Origin: an uncultured Moraxellaceae bacterium
Lineage (GTDB): Bacteria; Pseudomonadota; Gammaproteobacteria; Pseudomonadales; Moraxellaceae
Reading direction: 5' to 3'
Assembly: GCA_937952925.1 (NCBI GenBank)
Contig: CALFYA010000230.1
Coordinates: 1 to 5,172 of the forward strand
Length of the DNA: 5,172 nucleotides
Under the pieces are notes generated by a model. That model saw only the letters and a program-made list of their open reading frames with translations, was not told where the DNA came from and did no database searches. Each line of letters opens with the position of its first letter. Position 1 is the first letter of the stretch. Made by a program: the position numbers and the translations under genes. Positions 1 through 4,992 of this stretch are shown here, piece after piece.

Positions 1-230
1 CGCAAACGATTTGCCCATCCAACGATTTCTGCATAGATTTCGTCAGTCATGCGTTGAGCGGTTGGCTTAGTCAGTGGGATGTACAGCTCTTGGCTAAAAC
101 GGCTTTGTGCGTACTGGCGCATGGCGCGTTGCAATACACTTGCCTGACCACGCGCAATCAGCACCGCATTACTAGGGACTTGATAGCCAAACGCTATCGT
201 GCCCGATGAATAAACATAGGCTTTCATCAT
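1..230 (-). CDS. Short conserved Mu-like phage early protein, partial (runs off the left edge)
   Basis: Seventy-six codons are visible from an ATG at 230 and no stop is reached before the window edge. The protein begins MMKAYVYSSGTIAFGYQVP and continues with a V-LIARG segment. This 'MKAYVYxSGxIxFGxxVPxxAxxIAxG' opening is, from memory, typical of a short protein in early regions of B3/BcepMu-like phages, sometimes labelled 'host nuclease inhibitor' (a Gam-like role). That functional label is inherited annotation and nothing visible here proves it. The start is well supported: AAGGA lies about 6 nt upstream, and the ATG overlaps the upstream gene's stop as ATGA (227-230), so translation is probably coupled. 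A second ATG follows immediately (225-227) and is an equally possible start. It would be the last visible gene of the leftward early operon. Confidence 0.72.
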   Translation of the reverse strand, partial: MMKAYVYSSGTIAFGYQVPSNAVLIARGQASVLQRAMRQYAQSRFSQELYIPLTKPTAQRMTDEIYAEIVGWANRL

Positions 231-559
231 GATTCATCCTTAAATTTCTTGGGGCAGGTCTGGCAGGTGCGGTAGTGCCGCATGGCGGCAGGGTTCTGCA
301 CTGGCGGCTCACTAGTGCAAATGCTTTTGCATGACTCAGGGCTGATACGCTCACCGGTGTGTGTGCAGTGCCAGCCAAAACCAAACTTTGCGATGATCCG
401 GTCATGCATCAGATCAGGGCTGCCTTTGTACTTGTCACTGCGCACCAGACTTAAAGCAGTGCGTGACACGTCCAAAACTTCAGCCACCGCCTGAAGGCTG
501 CCGTGCTCCTGCACGGCAACTTCAAGCAGTGCCAAAGCATCTGCTTTCTTTTCAGACAT
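227..559 (-). CDS. Small HTH regulator with cysteine-rich C-terminal motif (phage early transcriptional regulator)
   Basis: The 110-residue protein starts MSEKKADALALLEVAV. Residues about 20-45 (SLQAVAEVLDVSRTALSLVR and following) look like a Cro/XRE-type helix-turn-helix. The C-terminal half has C65, C77, C99 and C102 in the pattern WHCxHxGExI...C...NP...YRxCxxCPKK. That pattern matches a family common in Mu-like and other proteobacterial phages, usually annotated as an XRE- or 'LacI-like' regulator. The four cysteines could bind zinc, which is inference. I chose the ATG at 559 over an upstream ATG at 601. GGGGAG (569-574) sits 9 nt before 559, homology begins there, and the longer start would extend deep into the preceding gene. 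It overlaps the upstream membrane-protein gene by 8 bp and the downstream gene by 4 bp. It probably regulates phage or host transcription early in infection; the target is unknown. Confidence 0.85.
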   Translation of the reverse strand: MSEKKADALALLEVAVQEHGSLQAVAEVLDVSRTALSLVRSDKYKGSPDLMHDRIIAKFGFGWHCTHTGERISPESCKSICTSEPPVQNPAAMRHYRTCQTCPKKFKDES

Positions 560-863
560 GGCGGCATACTCCCCACCACAGCACTGCAAGCACTGCTGCA
601 ACCAAGGTCAGTAGGCACACCAGCGCAATACAGTTGGCGGCTGCTGCAAAAATCATTGCGACGAGCAAAGCCAGCACCCAACGAAAACGGGCTTCTAGGC
701 GTTTGTTGTCGTTGGTTAATTTTGCGTTTTCAATGCGCAGGTCTTGAGTGTTGCCGTACAGATAAACAACCTTGATACGGTTTTCCAGATCGGCTGCGGT
801 AAGCTTTACATTGCGCTCTTGCTCGACAAGCAAGGCTTCCAAAGGTTTATGCTCATTACACAT
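552..863 (-). CDS. Small coiled-coil protein with C-terminal membrane hairpin, function unknown
   Basis: I do not recognise a family for this 103-residue protein. Residues 1-60 are charged and helical, with a probable coiled coil around 8-33 (EALLVEQERNVKLTAADLEN) and 41-59 (DLRIENAKLTNDNKRLEAR). Residues about 61-98 are almost continuously hydrophobic and could make two short transmembrane helices or one long one (WVLALLVAMIFAAAA, then IALVCLLTLVAAVLAVLWW). The tail is CRHV. No cleavable signal peptide is visible. The start at 863 is favoured because GGAG lies 7 nt upstream, and the ATG overlaps the end of the preceding gene by 8 bp. The frame stays open upstream to 1151 but is there the shadow of the winged-helix gene. 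In Mu the slot after B holds kil and other semi-essential early genes, so an inner-membrane role that alters host physiology is possible. That is position-based inference only. Confidence 0.75.
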   Translation of the reverse strand: MCNEHKPLEALLVEQERNVKLTAADLENRIKVVYLYGNTQDLRIENAKLTNDNKRLEARFRWVLALLVAMIFAAAANCIALVCLLTLVAAVLAVLWWGVCRHV

Positions 864-1512
864 GGCTTTTCTCCATGCCAGCGCCTTCCCGCATTTCATC
901 CGCCAATTCGGGCTGCTCTTGGTAGACCACACGCCCAATATTTGGATCAAACACACGACAGGCTCGGCAAATCTGAGGTGATTTCTTCCCAGTGTTTTTG
1001 TCCGGCAAAAGTCGATAAGTCGCTTGATTTGCATAGCTTGCAGCCTTGACGACCACCACATAACCGGCAGCGGCCAGTGATTGCAGATAGCTGTTTGCGG
1101 TTTCTTCTGACACCTTGCGGTCATCAGTCGATGCATATGCTGCAAGGGCACGAGGGGTCACACTTGGCAATCCAATCCGCAGCGCATTCCACATGGCGTT
1201 ATTGACTGCATTTGGCGTTAGAATTTCACCCTTGCGATTGACGGCTGGTGCGTCATGTCCCACATCATTGACCAGTGCGTAATAGACTTGCTTGGTGTTG
1301 CCACCAACGGTCAACGGCTTAGCTTCACGGCGGGTTTCAACAATAAAACCTGCACGACGCAAACCAGTCAGATAATCCCGCGCACTATCAATCTTCATGT
1401 CTGCTGCATACGCGACTTGCTCAAGCGTAAATTCGCCTTCTGCTGCCCGAATCTCATCCCAAACGCGTTCCCGTGGTTTGCGTACCGGTGCTTCCATAGC
1501 TTCCAAAGTCAT
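856..1512 (-). CDS. Tandem winged-helix DNA-binding protein of Mu-like phages, hypothetical
   Basis: This 218-residue protein contains two apparent winged-helix units. The first spans about 14-81 (RERVWDEIRAAEGEFTLEQV...DYLTGLRRAGFIVE...VYYALV). The second spans about 103-170 (VNNAMWNALR...NSYLQSLAAAGYVVVV...ATYRLL). Each is followed by a short N-x-G-x-x-x-P type linker: NDVGHDAPAV after the first and KNTGKKSPQICRACRVFDPN after the second. The 'YRLxxNTGxxxPxxxRxxxVFDPN' ending is, from memory, typical of conserved hypothetical proteins just downstream of the transposition genes in BcepMu/B3-type phages. A DNA-binding regulatory role is inferred from the fold. The ATG at 1512 has a strong AAGGAG 8 nt upstream that overlaps the tnpB stop, with 12 nt between the genes. 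A second ATG at 1497 lacks this. The stop overlaps the next gene by 8 bp. Confidence 0.85.
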   Translation of the reverse strand: MTLEAMEAPVRKPRERVWDEIRAAEGEFTLEQVAYAADMKIDSARDYLTGLRRAGFIVETRREAKPLTVGGNTKQVYYALVNDVGHDAPAVNRKGEILTPNAVNNAMWNALRIGLPSVTPRALAAYASTDDRKVSEETANSYLQSLAAAGYVVVVKAASYANQATYRLLPDKNTGKKSPQICRACRVFDPNIGRVVYQEQPELADEMREGAGMEKSHV

Positions 1513-1524
1513 CTCAAAAACTCC

Positions 1525-2286
1525 TTATAAAGACCGTGGCTTAGGGCTTTCACCAGTCACAAAACCGGCGGGCAAAAGCACCTTAAGCACGTCAGGGTCA
1601 ACAGCACGCACACCTTCGCTGAGGGCAATTTCATGCAGCATTTCCAAGTTGTTTGAGATCCGGCGAGTTGAGCCACGCACCGTAGACACGAGCAGCTCCA
1701 GCACCTCATCAGTCACTTGGATTTGAGGGGCATAGACGGGTAGCAGCAAACGTGCATCATTGACGTTGGCATGTGGGCAGGGTTGCCAGTGCAGTACACG
1801 ACCGTGGAAGCGTTCCCACTTTTCCAATTTGCTCGGAAGTCGTTCCTCACCAATACACAAAATCGTGCCTTGGCTGCCCTCGTAAAGGTCACGGACGACC
1901 TCGACCTTTCCAGACGACACGAGGAAGTCAAACTCGTCCACAATCAAGGGGCGGCGGCTTTTAGCCAGTTCAATCGCGGCTTGGTCTGTCATTTCCGACA
2001 GGGTAGGCTTTGGGATAATCCCCATCTCACGCAGCACCGCTTGCAGCAGGGCTTTTTTGGTGTATGTGGACTTTGCTTGCACATAGTAAGCCCCTGTTTT
2101 ATTTGCAATGTAACTTGCAGCAACAGACTTACCGAGGCCACTGTGACCATAAAACACCGCAATGCCAGACAGCATAGGGTTACGGTCATCGGTGCGTTTG
2201 ATGGCTTGATAGCAAGCCGCAACGCTTTGGATTTGCGCGATGCCAGCACCACCGGTGTTGACAGGCTGTTTAAGATCGTTCAGCAT
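1525..2286 (-). CDS. tnpB: MuB-type transposition target-DNA activator, AAA+ ATPase
   Basis: This 253-residue P-loop ATPase corresponds to Mu B, which polymerises on target DNA, delivers it to the MuA transpososome, stimulates strand transfer and gives target immunity. The Walker A motif is GHSGLGKS (residues 47-54, K53) and Walker B is LIVDEFD (114-120, D117/E118). A sensor-1-like strand follows (TILCIGEERLPSKL, 141-154). Next comes ERFHGRV (158-164), whose arginine fits the arginine-finger position, and the C-terminal helical lid contains STRRISNNLEML (206-217). It is shorter than Mu B (about 312 residues) and lacks Mu B's N-terminal HTH domain, as do B3-type homologues. TGGAG lies 7 nt before the ATG. 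It follows the transposase gene after 51 nt that contain a terminator-like hairpin, and precedes the winged-helix gene by 12 nt. Confidence 0.95.
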   Translation of the reverse strand: MLNDLKQPVNTGGAGIAQIQSVAACYQAIKRTDDRNPMLSGIAVFYGHSGLGKSVAASYIANKTGAYYVQAKSTYTKKALLQAVLREMGIIPKPTLSEMTDQAAIELAKSRRPLIVDEFDFLVSSGKVEVVRDLYEGSQGTILCIGEERLPSKLEKWERFHGRVLHWQPCPHANVNDARLLLPVYAPQIQVTDEVLELLVSTVRGSTRRISNNLEMLHEIALSEGVRAVDPDVLKVLLPAGFVTGESPKPRSL

Positions 2287-2303
2287 AAAAAAGCTCCAGT
2301 GTT

Positions 2304-2339
2304 AAAAAAGAGTCCCGACGATTGCAATCGTCAGTACTC
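2304..2339 (-). terminator. Intrinsic terminator / possible attenuator between tnpA and tnpB
   Basis: Reading leftward, GAGTACTGACGAT pairs with ATCGTCGGGACTC around a TGCA loop (2310-2339). That is thirteen paired positions with one A-G mismatch and one T-G wobble. The stem is followed directly by six T residues (2304-2309). The inner 16 bp (2317-2332) form a perfect palindrome. In the opposite direction there is no T-run, so it is polar for the early transcript. The tnpA stop codon (2338-2340) overlaps the foot of the stem, and the tnpB SD lies just past the T-run. Partial termination here would lower tnpB and downstream expression relative to tnpA. Confidence 0.72.
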
Positions 2340-4497
2340 ACGCTTTACCCAGCGCGTTCGCAGCGCGCTGGCGTAATTCAGGCTTGTCTTCGGTCAGTTC
2401 CCGAAAGGTTTTTCCTTTCGGGAACAACGACCAAAAATCAAAATCTTTCCCCTCAAGCTGCTCACCAGCCTGCACTCGATCATCCAACGCCACCCAACGA
2501 CCCAGCTTGTCTTCGGGCATCGCTACAGGTGTTGGCGCGTCATCAAAAACCGCCTTAAAGGGCACAATATTGGTCGGTGCTGGGGCTGGAGTAGCCGCTT
2601 CGATCTCAGCAAAAACGGCTGCAAGATCAGTGGTACGAGTGCCAAACACTGGCAAATTCTGGTTTTGAAGATGCTCAAGCACGGTTTGTGTACCAGCTTC
2701 CTCAAGTGCTTCATGCTGTTTAGCAGCAAGGCGGCGCAAACGGCCTTTAGCGCGCTCTTCACGTGCTTGCTCAACTTTCGACACAGGGAAATAGCTAGTT
2801 TTGTTGGCATTCCAGCCCGCAACAGCAACTAGACGGCCTTCGTCATCGCGTACCCAAACCTGTGATGGGTCGTGGATGTCGTAGCCAATCGTCATGACCT
2901 GACCGTTATAGTCGGCAAGCTCTTGGGCAAAATACTTGTTACCGAATAGATCGACTTCACCACGGCGCACCGTCCGTTCGACATAAGGTCTAAACAAATC
3001 ATTGGCTTCAGTGGCATCAATCTTGTGAATCTCAGCACCATCAGCAACCGCCTTTTGCCATGCTTCCAGCGGCGACAAATGCCGCTTTTTCATCGTGGTA
3101 CGGTCGGTAAATTTGGGCAGGGCAGAGTGTGGCTTGCTGTTGTAATCCTCCACAGCAGCCCGCGCATACTCCAAAAACACATCCCACTGAATCAGCAATT
3201 TAGATGCGCCCACCGCTTTGATGTCACGGCGTGTGACCTTGAAGGCTTTCTGTTTGGCTTGGCTGTCCATATCAGCGCCCATGTATGTGGGCAGATTTTT
3301 TGCAGCTTTGACCCACAATGTTTGATGCGAGCGTTCGATAATCCCGCGTGCTTGCGAGTTGTACGGCAAGCTATGGGTCATCTCTGTCCCCAGCCGCGCC
3401 ATAATCCCGCGCCCTTGGGCTTTCATCATGTCGTTTTGATAGCCCGAACCGTTGTCCACATAAAACAGGGCAGGAATGCCCCAGTTGGTGGCAGACAGGC
3501 GAATAGCATCAAGTACTGCCCAGCCCGATTCAGCCAGATCAACGCTAAACCCAACCACCAGACGGGTAGCAACATCAATCACCGTGGTGATTTCAGGCCG
3601 GAAAGGACGACCATGCTGCGGGTGTGCCACCTCGGCATCAAAACAGTGACCATCGGCGGTATACACATCGGTTGGCAGTAGTGCGGTCGTATCGCGGCGC
3701 ACAAAAGGCTTGATATTCTTGAGTTCGCGGCTACCCATCCGGCCTTTTTCGCGCTCGACGCTGCCCACTTGCTCATTGATAAAACGGTAGGCTTGACCGT
3801 AGCTTGGTACTTCAATACCGGCGGGCAGGACTGAAGGAAGTACTTCCATCACCGCCGCCAAACTGGGCTTTTGTGGTTGCCCCCACAATTGCATCAGGTG
3901 TGCAGCCCATGCAGGGATTTTTTGCGCACGAGGTTTGGGGGCGAGTACTGCAATGGCTGGGATTTTTTGTGCTTCGGCTTGCTCAACAGCACTGCACCAG
4001 TCAAACAAACTACGGCGGCTGATTGCTCGCTCATCACCAGCTCGTGCATTCGCAAGTGCGACAATCCCTTGGATACCTTCGGGCAACGTACCGGCAGCGG
4101 CATCTGCCACAACAGACTCCAAGGCTTTGGTCTTTTTCACACCGGCACGTACTCGGCACTCAACTTCTCGCACGATGATGAGTCGAGCCTCAGCGCATTG
4201 CCGCTGCCAGTCTGCAAGCTGTGTAGTATTCACAGTATGCAAAGCGGGTGGGGTAGGCTCGTTGATTACAGCGGGCACACTGGTAATTGCATCTTTCAGC
4301 AAATGGGCATGTACAGCGCGTGCAAGCTCGGTAGGCAAAACGTATTCGCGGCGCACACCATTGCGACCACCTTTTGCGGCTACCTCAACAAAAGGCCATT
4401 GCTCACGCTTAGCACGGTATTCAACGGCTTGCCGAGTGTTTGGCACGCCATCAATTTGCATACTCAACAAGTCGGCAACTGAATAATGTGTTTTCAT
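2338..4497 (-). CDS. tnpA: MuA-type DDE transposase
   Basis: This 719-residue transposase nicks the phage ends and joins them to target DNA during integration and replicative transposition. Residues about 1-65 (HYSVADLLSM...EYVLPTELARAV) resemble the MuA N-terminal winged helix, which in Mu binds the internal enhancer/operator. An end-binding helical region follows to about 250. The RNase H-like core spans about 272-455 with probable catalytic residues D282 (TADGHCFD), D348 (YVDNGSGYQ) and E388 (RGIIERSHQ). The second spacing is 39 residues, shorter than in Mu itself. A Mu-transposase C-terminal beta-barrel lies near 503-573 (PYVERTVRRGEVDLFGNKYF...), followed by a basic helical stretch (575-600) and an Ala/Pro-rich linker (633-645). 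The ATG overlaps the ner stop as ATGA (4494-4497) and has only a weak, distant SD (GGA or GGG 7-14 nt away), so translation is probably coupled to ner. A small internal repeat, AQKIPA, occurs at 176-181 and 191-196. The reading frame is intact. Confidence 0.96.
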   Translation of the reverse strand: MKTHYSVADLLSMQIDGVPNTRQAVEYRAKREQWPFVEVAAKGGRNGVRREYVLPTELARAVHAHLLKDAITSVPAVINEPTPPALHTVNTTQLADWQRQCAEARLIIVREVECRVRAGVKKTKALESVVADAAAGTLPEGIQGIVALANARAGDERAISRRSLFDWCSAVEQAEAQKIPAIAVLAPKPRAQKIPAWAAHLMQLWGQPQKPSLAAVMEVLPSVLPAGIEVPSYGQAYRFINEQVGSVEREKGRMGSRELKNIKPFVRRDTTALLPTDVYTADGHCFDAEVAHPQHGRPFRPEITTVIDVATRLVVGFSVDLAESGWAVLDAIRLSATNWGIPALFYVDNGSGYQNDMMKAQGRGIMARLGTEMTHSLPYNSQARGIIERSHQTLWVKAAKNLPTYMGADMDSQAKQKAFKVTRRDIKAVGASKLLIQWDVFLEYARAAVEDYNSKPHSALPKFTDRTTMKKRHLSPLEAWQKAVADGAEIHKIDATEANDLFRPYVERTVRRGEVDLFGNKYFAQELADYNGQVMTIGYDIHDPSQVWVRDDEGRLVAVAGWNANKTSYFPVSKVEQAREERAKGRLRRLAAKQHEALEEAGTQTVLEHLQNQNLPVFGTRTTDLAAVFAEIEAATPAPAPTNIVPFKAVFDDAPTPVAMPEDKLGRWVALDDRVQAGEQLEGKDFDFWSLFPKGKTFRELTEDKPELRQRAANALGKA

Positions 4498-4754
4498 TGG
4501 TCAACCCGTCCAAATGCGTTATATTTGTGGGCGTAACGAGGGCGTATCCGTTGACCCGTTTGAGTCCAACGTTCAGGCCAGAGTTCACAGAGTGGGACAT
4601 CAAGAAAGCCAGAAATGATGCGTTCACCAGCAGTTACGGGGCGTACAAGTGCGTCGCGTACTGTAGATGCAGACACTTCATTCTCGCGTGCAAGCTCAAT
4701 AAGCGTTTTTCCACGCTTACGAATTTCTGCCTTAATGTCTTCTTTGTGCCACAT
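4494..4754 (-). CDS. ner: Ner-like (Nlp family) early transcriptional regulator
   Basis: This is an 86-residue Ner/Nlp-family DNA-binding protein. In Mu, Ner represses both the early and the repressor promoters to steer toward lytic growth. It begins MWHKEDIKAEIRKRGKTL, and the helix-turn-helix spans about 18-36 (LIELARENEVSASTVRDAL). The family signature GERII...LWPERW follows at 43-63, closely paralleling Mu Ner (WHRADV...SLSALSRQ...GEQII...WPSRY). The frame stays open to a GTG at 4820 (108 residues). That start would lie about 3 nt from the predicted transcription start and has no SD. The ATG at 4775 is partly buried in a hairpin. The ATG at 4754 has AAAAGG 9 nt upstream and fits the family's start, so I chose it. 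It is the first gene of the leftward operon and overlaps tnpA by 4 bp (ATGA). Confidence 0.92.
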   Translation of the reverse strand: MWHKEDIKAEIRKRGKTLIELARENEVSASTVRDALVRPVTAGERIISGFLDVPLCELWPERWTQTGQRIRPRYAHKYNAFGRVDQ

Positions 4755-4763
4755 AGCCAAAGC

Positions 4764-4769
4764 CCTTTT
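4764..4769 (-). promoter_or_regulatory. Ribosome binding site that decides the ner start
   Basis: AAAAGG on the minus strand ends 9 nt before the ATG at 4754. The alternative starts at 4775, 4781, 4817 and 4820 have no comparable purine-rich match, so this site supports the 86-residue form of Ner. Confidence 0.6.
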
Positions 4770-4773
4770 GCGC

Positions 4774-4795
4774 ATCGCCACTGGCGATTTTTTTT
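4774..4795 (+). terminator. Rightward terminator-like hairpin in the early leader
   Basis: ATCGCC and GGCGAT pair perfectly around an ACT loop (4774-4788), and an uninterrupted T8 tract occupies 4788-4795 on the plus strand. This is a compact intrinsic-terminator shape facing right. It would stop antisense transcripts running up through the early operon before they enter the control region. In the leftward early mRNA the same sequence forms a hairpin just upstream of the ner SD and covers part of the alternative ATG at 4775. The three-base loop is short, and an operator role for the palindrome is an alternative. Confidence 0.5.
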
Positions 4796-4804
4796 CAGTG
4801 TTAA

Positions 4805-4822
4805 AAGTGTTTTTCAACACTT
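4805..4822 (-). other. Hairpin at the 5' end of the predicted early transcript
   Basis: On the minus strand AAGTGTT pairs with AACACTT around a GAAA loop, a perfect 7-bp stem with a GNRA-type tetraloop. It begins at or within about two bases of the predicted early transcription start (near 4823). A third GTGTT-type copy lies at 4797-4802. A 5'-terminal hairpin could protect the early mRNA from decay. Alternatively the repeats may be a Ner-binding site. Only the base pairing is directly seen. Confidence 0.45.
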
Positions 4823-4829
4823 CTAACGC

Positions 4830-4858
4830 ATATTAGTACGCAAAAGTATGCATATCAA
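4830..4858 (-). promoter_or_regulatory. Early promoter (Pe) for the ner-tnpA-tnpB operon
   Basis: On the minus strand TTGATA (4853-4858) matches the sigma70 -35 box at five of six positions. It is followed after exactly 17 nt by TAATAT (4830-4835), a four-of-six -10 box. Transcription would start near 4823, giving a leader of about 70 nt before the ner ATG at 4754. Two copies of the repeated half-site (4836-4845 and 4846-4855) fill the spacer and run into the -35 box, so a bound repressor would block RNA polymerase directly. Confidence 0.72.
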
Positions 4859-4980
4859 GTTGTTTTGCATACTTTGTCGGGTGTTTTTTGCATATCAAGC
4901 TTAAGCGCCTGTTTTTATTGGTATAAAAGGTATGCAAACGATTTATTGTTTTTGCTTACCCATTTTGCATACAGTACGCA
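4836..4980. repeat. Operator array: repeated TTTTGCATAC-like half-sites
   Basis: The motif TTTTGCATAC or its complement recurs about eight times between the divergent genes. Exact copies lie at 4863-4872 and 4963-4972. Near copies lie at 4836-4845 (GTACGCAAAA), 4846-4855 (GTATGCATAT), 4886-4895 (TTTTGCATAT), 4930-4939 (GTATGCAAAC), 4950-4959 (TTTTGCTTAC) and 4974-4980 (GTACGCA, partial). Sites occur in both orientations and overlap both candidate promoters. In Mu the equivalent c-ner region carries operators bound by the repressor, which double as the transposition enhancer bound by the MuA N-terminus. The same dual role is a reasonable inference here. Which protein binds which copy cannot be read from sequence. 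Confidence 0.75.
4919..4927 (+). promoter_or_regulatory. Candidate repressor promoter (Pc), extended -10 type
   Basis: TGG followed by TATAAA (4919-4927) fits an extended -10 element, with five of six matches to TATAAT. No convincing -35 box lies 16-18 nt upstream, which extended -10 promoters can tolerate. Transcription would start near 4934, giving a leader of about 60 nt to the repressor ATG. Operator copies at 4930-4939, 4950-4959 and 4963-4972 lie at or just past the start site, which suits autorepression or Ner repression. An alternative pair, TTGTTT (4946-4951) and TACAGT (4970-4975) with an 18-nt spacer, is weaker. Confidence 0.5.
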
Positions 4981-4992
4981 GAGGAGTAGGGC

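Noticed and set aside
864..1151. N-terminal extension of the small membrane protein to an ATG at 1151
   Set aside because: This stretch is the winged-helix gene read in another frame. A strong SD and an 8-bp gene overlap support the start at 863.
2297..2307. CAGTGTTAAAA shared with the early leader (4796-4806)
   Set aside because: An 11-base AT-rich match in two places, with no symmetry at the first site, is too weak to call a shared regulatory site.
1771..2376. Long plus-strand open frame (201 codons) opposite tnpB
   Set aside because: It is antisense to a gene with intact Walker motifs, has no family resemblance and no good SD. It is a shadow frame.
3025..3681. Plus-strand open frame of 218 codons opposite the transposase core
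   Set aside because: It is antisense to the conserved DDE domain and its composition is unlike a real protein. It is a shadow frame.
3914..3969. A6 runs in tnpA as a programmed frameshift or slippage site
   Set aside because: The frame is continuous through both runs, there is no canonical slippery heptamer in phase and no alternative downstream product.
3871..4486. Two overlapping plus-strand frames opposite the tnpA N-terminus
   Set aside because: They overlap each other in different frames and are antisense to a conserved domain. No SD or recognisable motif supports either.
4755..4820. Longer ner starting at the GTG at 4820
   Set aside because: It would begin almost at the predicted transcription start, lacks an SD, and its extra 22 residues run through two hairpins. 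The family start and SD favour 4754.
4836..4980. Repeat cluster as a CRISPR array or replication iterons
   Set aside because: The repeats are about 10 bp, occur in both orientations with irregular spacing, and lie between divergent ner and repressor genes. Operators explain them better.
4755..4992. Phage left end (attL) or host junction inside the window
   Set aside because: There is no terminal dinucleotide with end-type transposase sites and no host gene. In Mu-like maps the left end lies beyond the repressor, which is to the right of this window.
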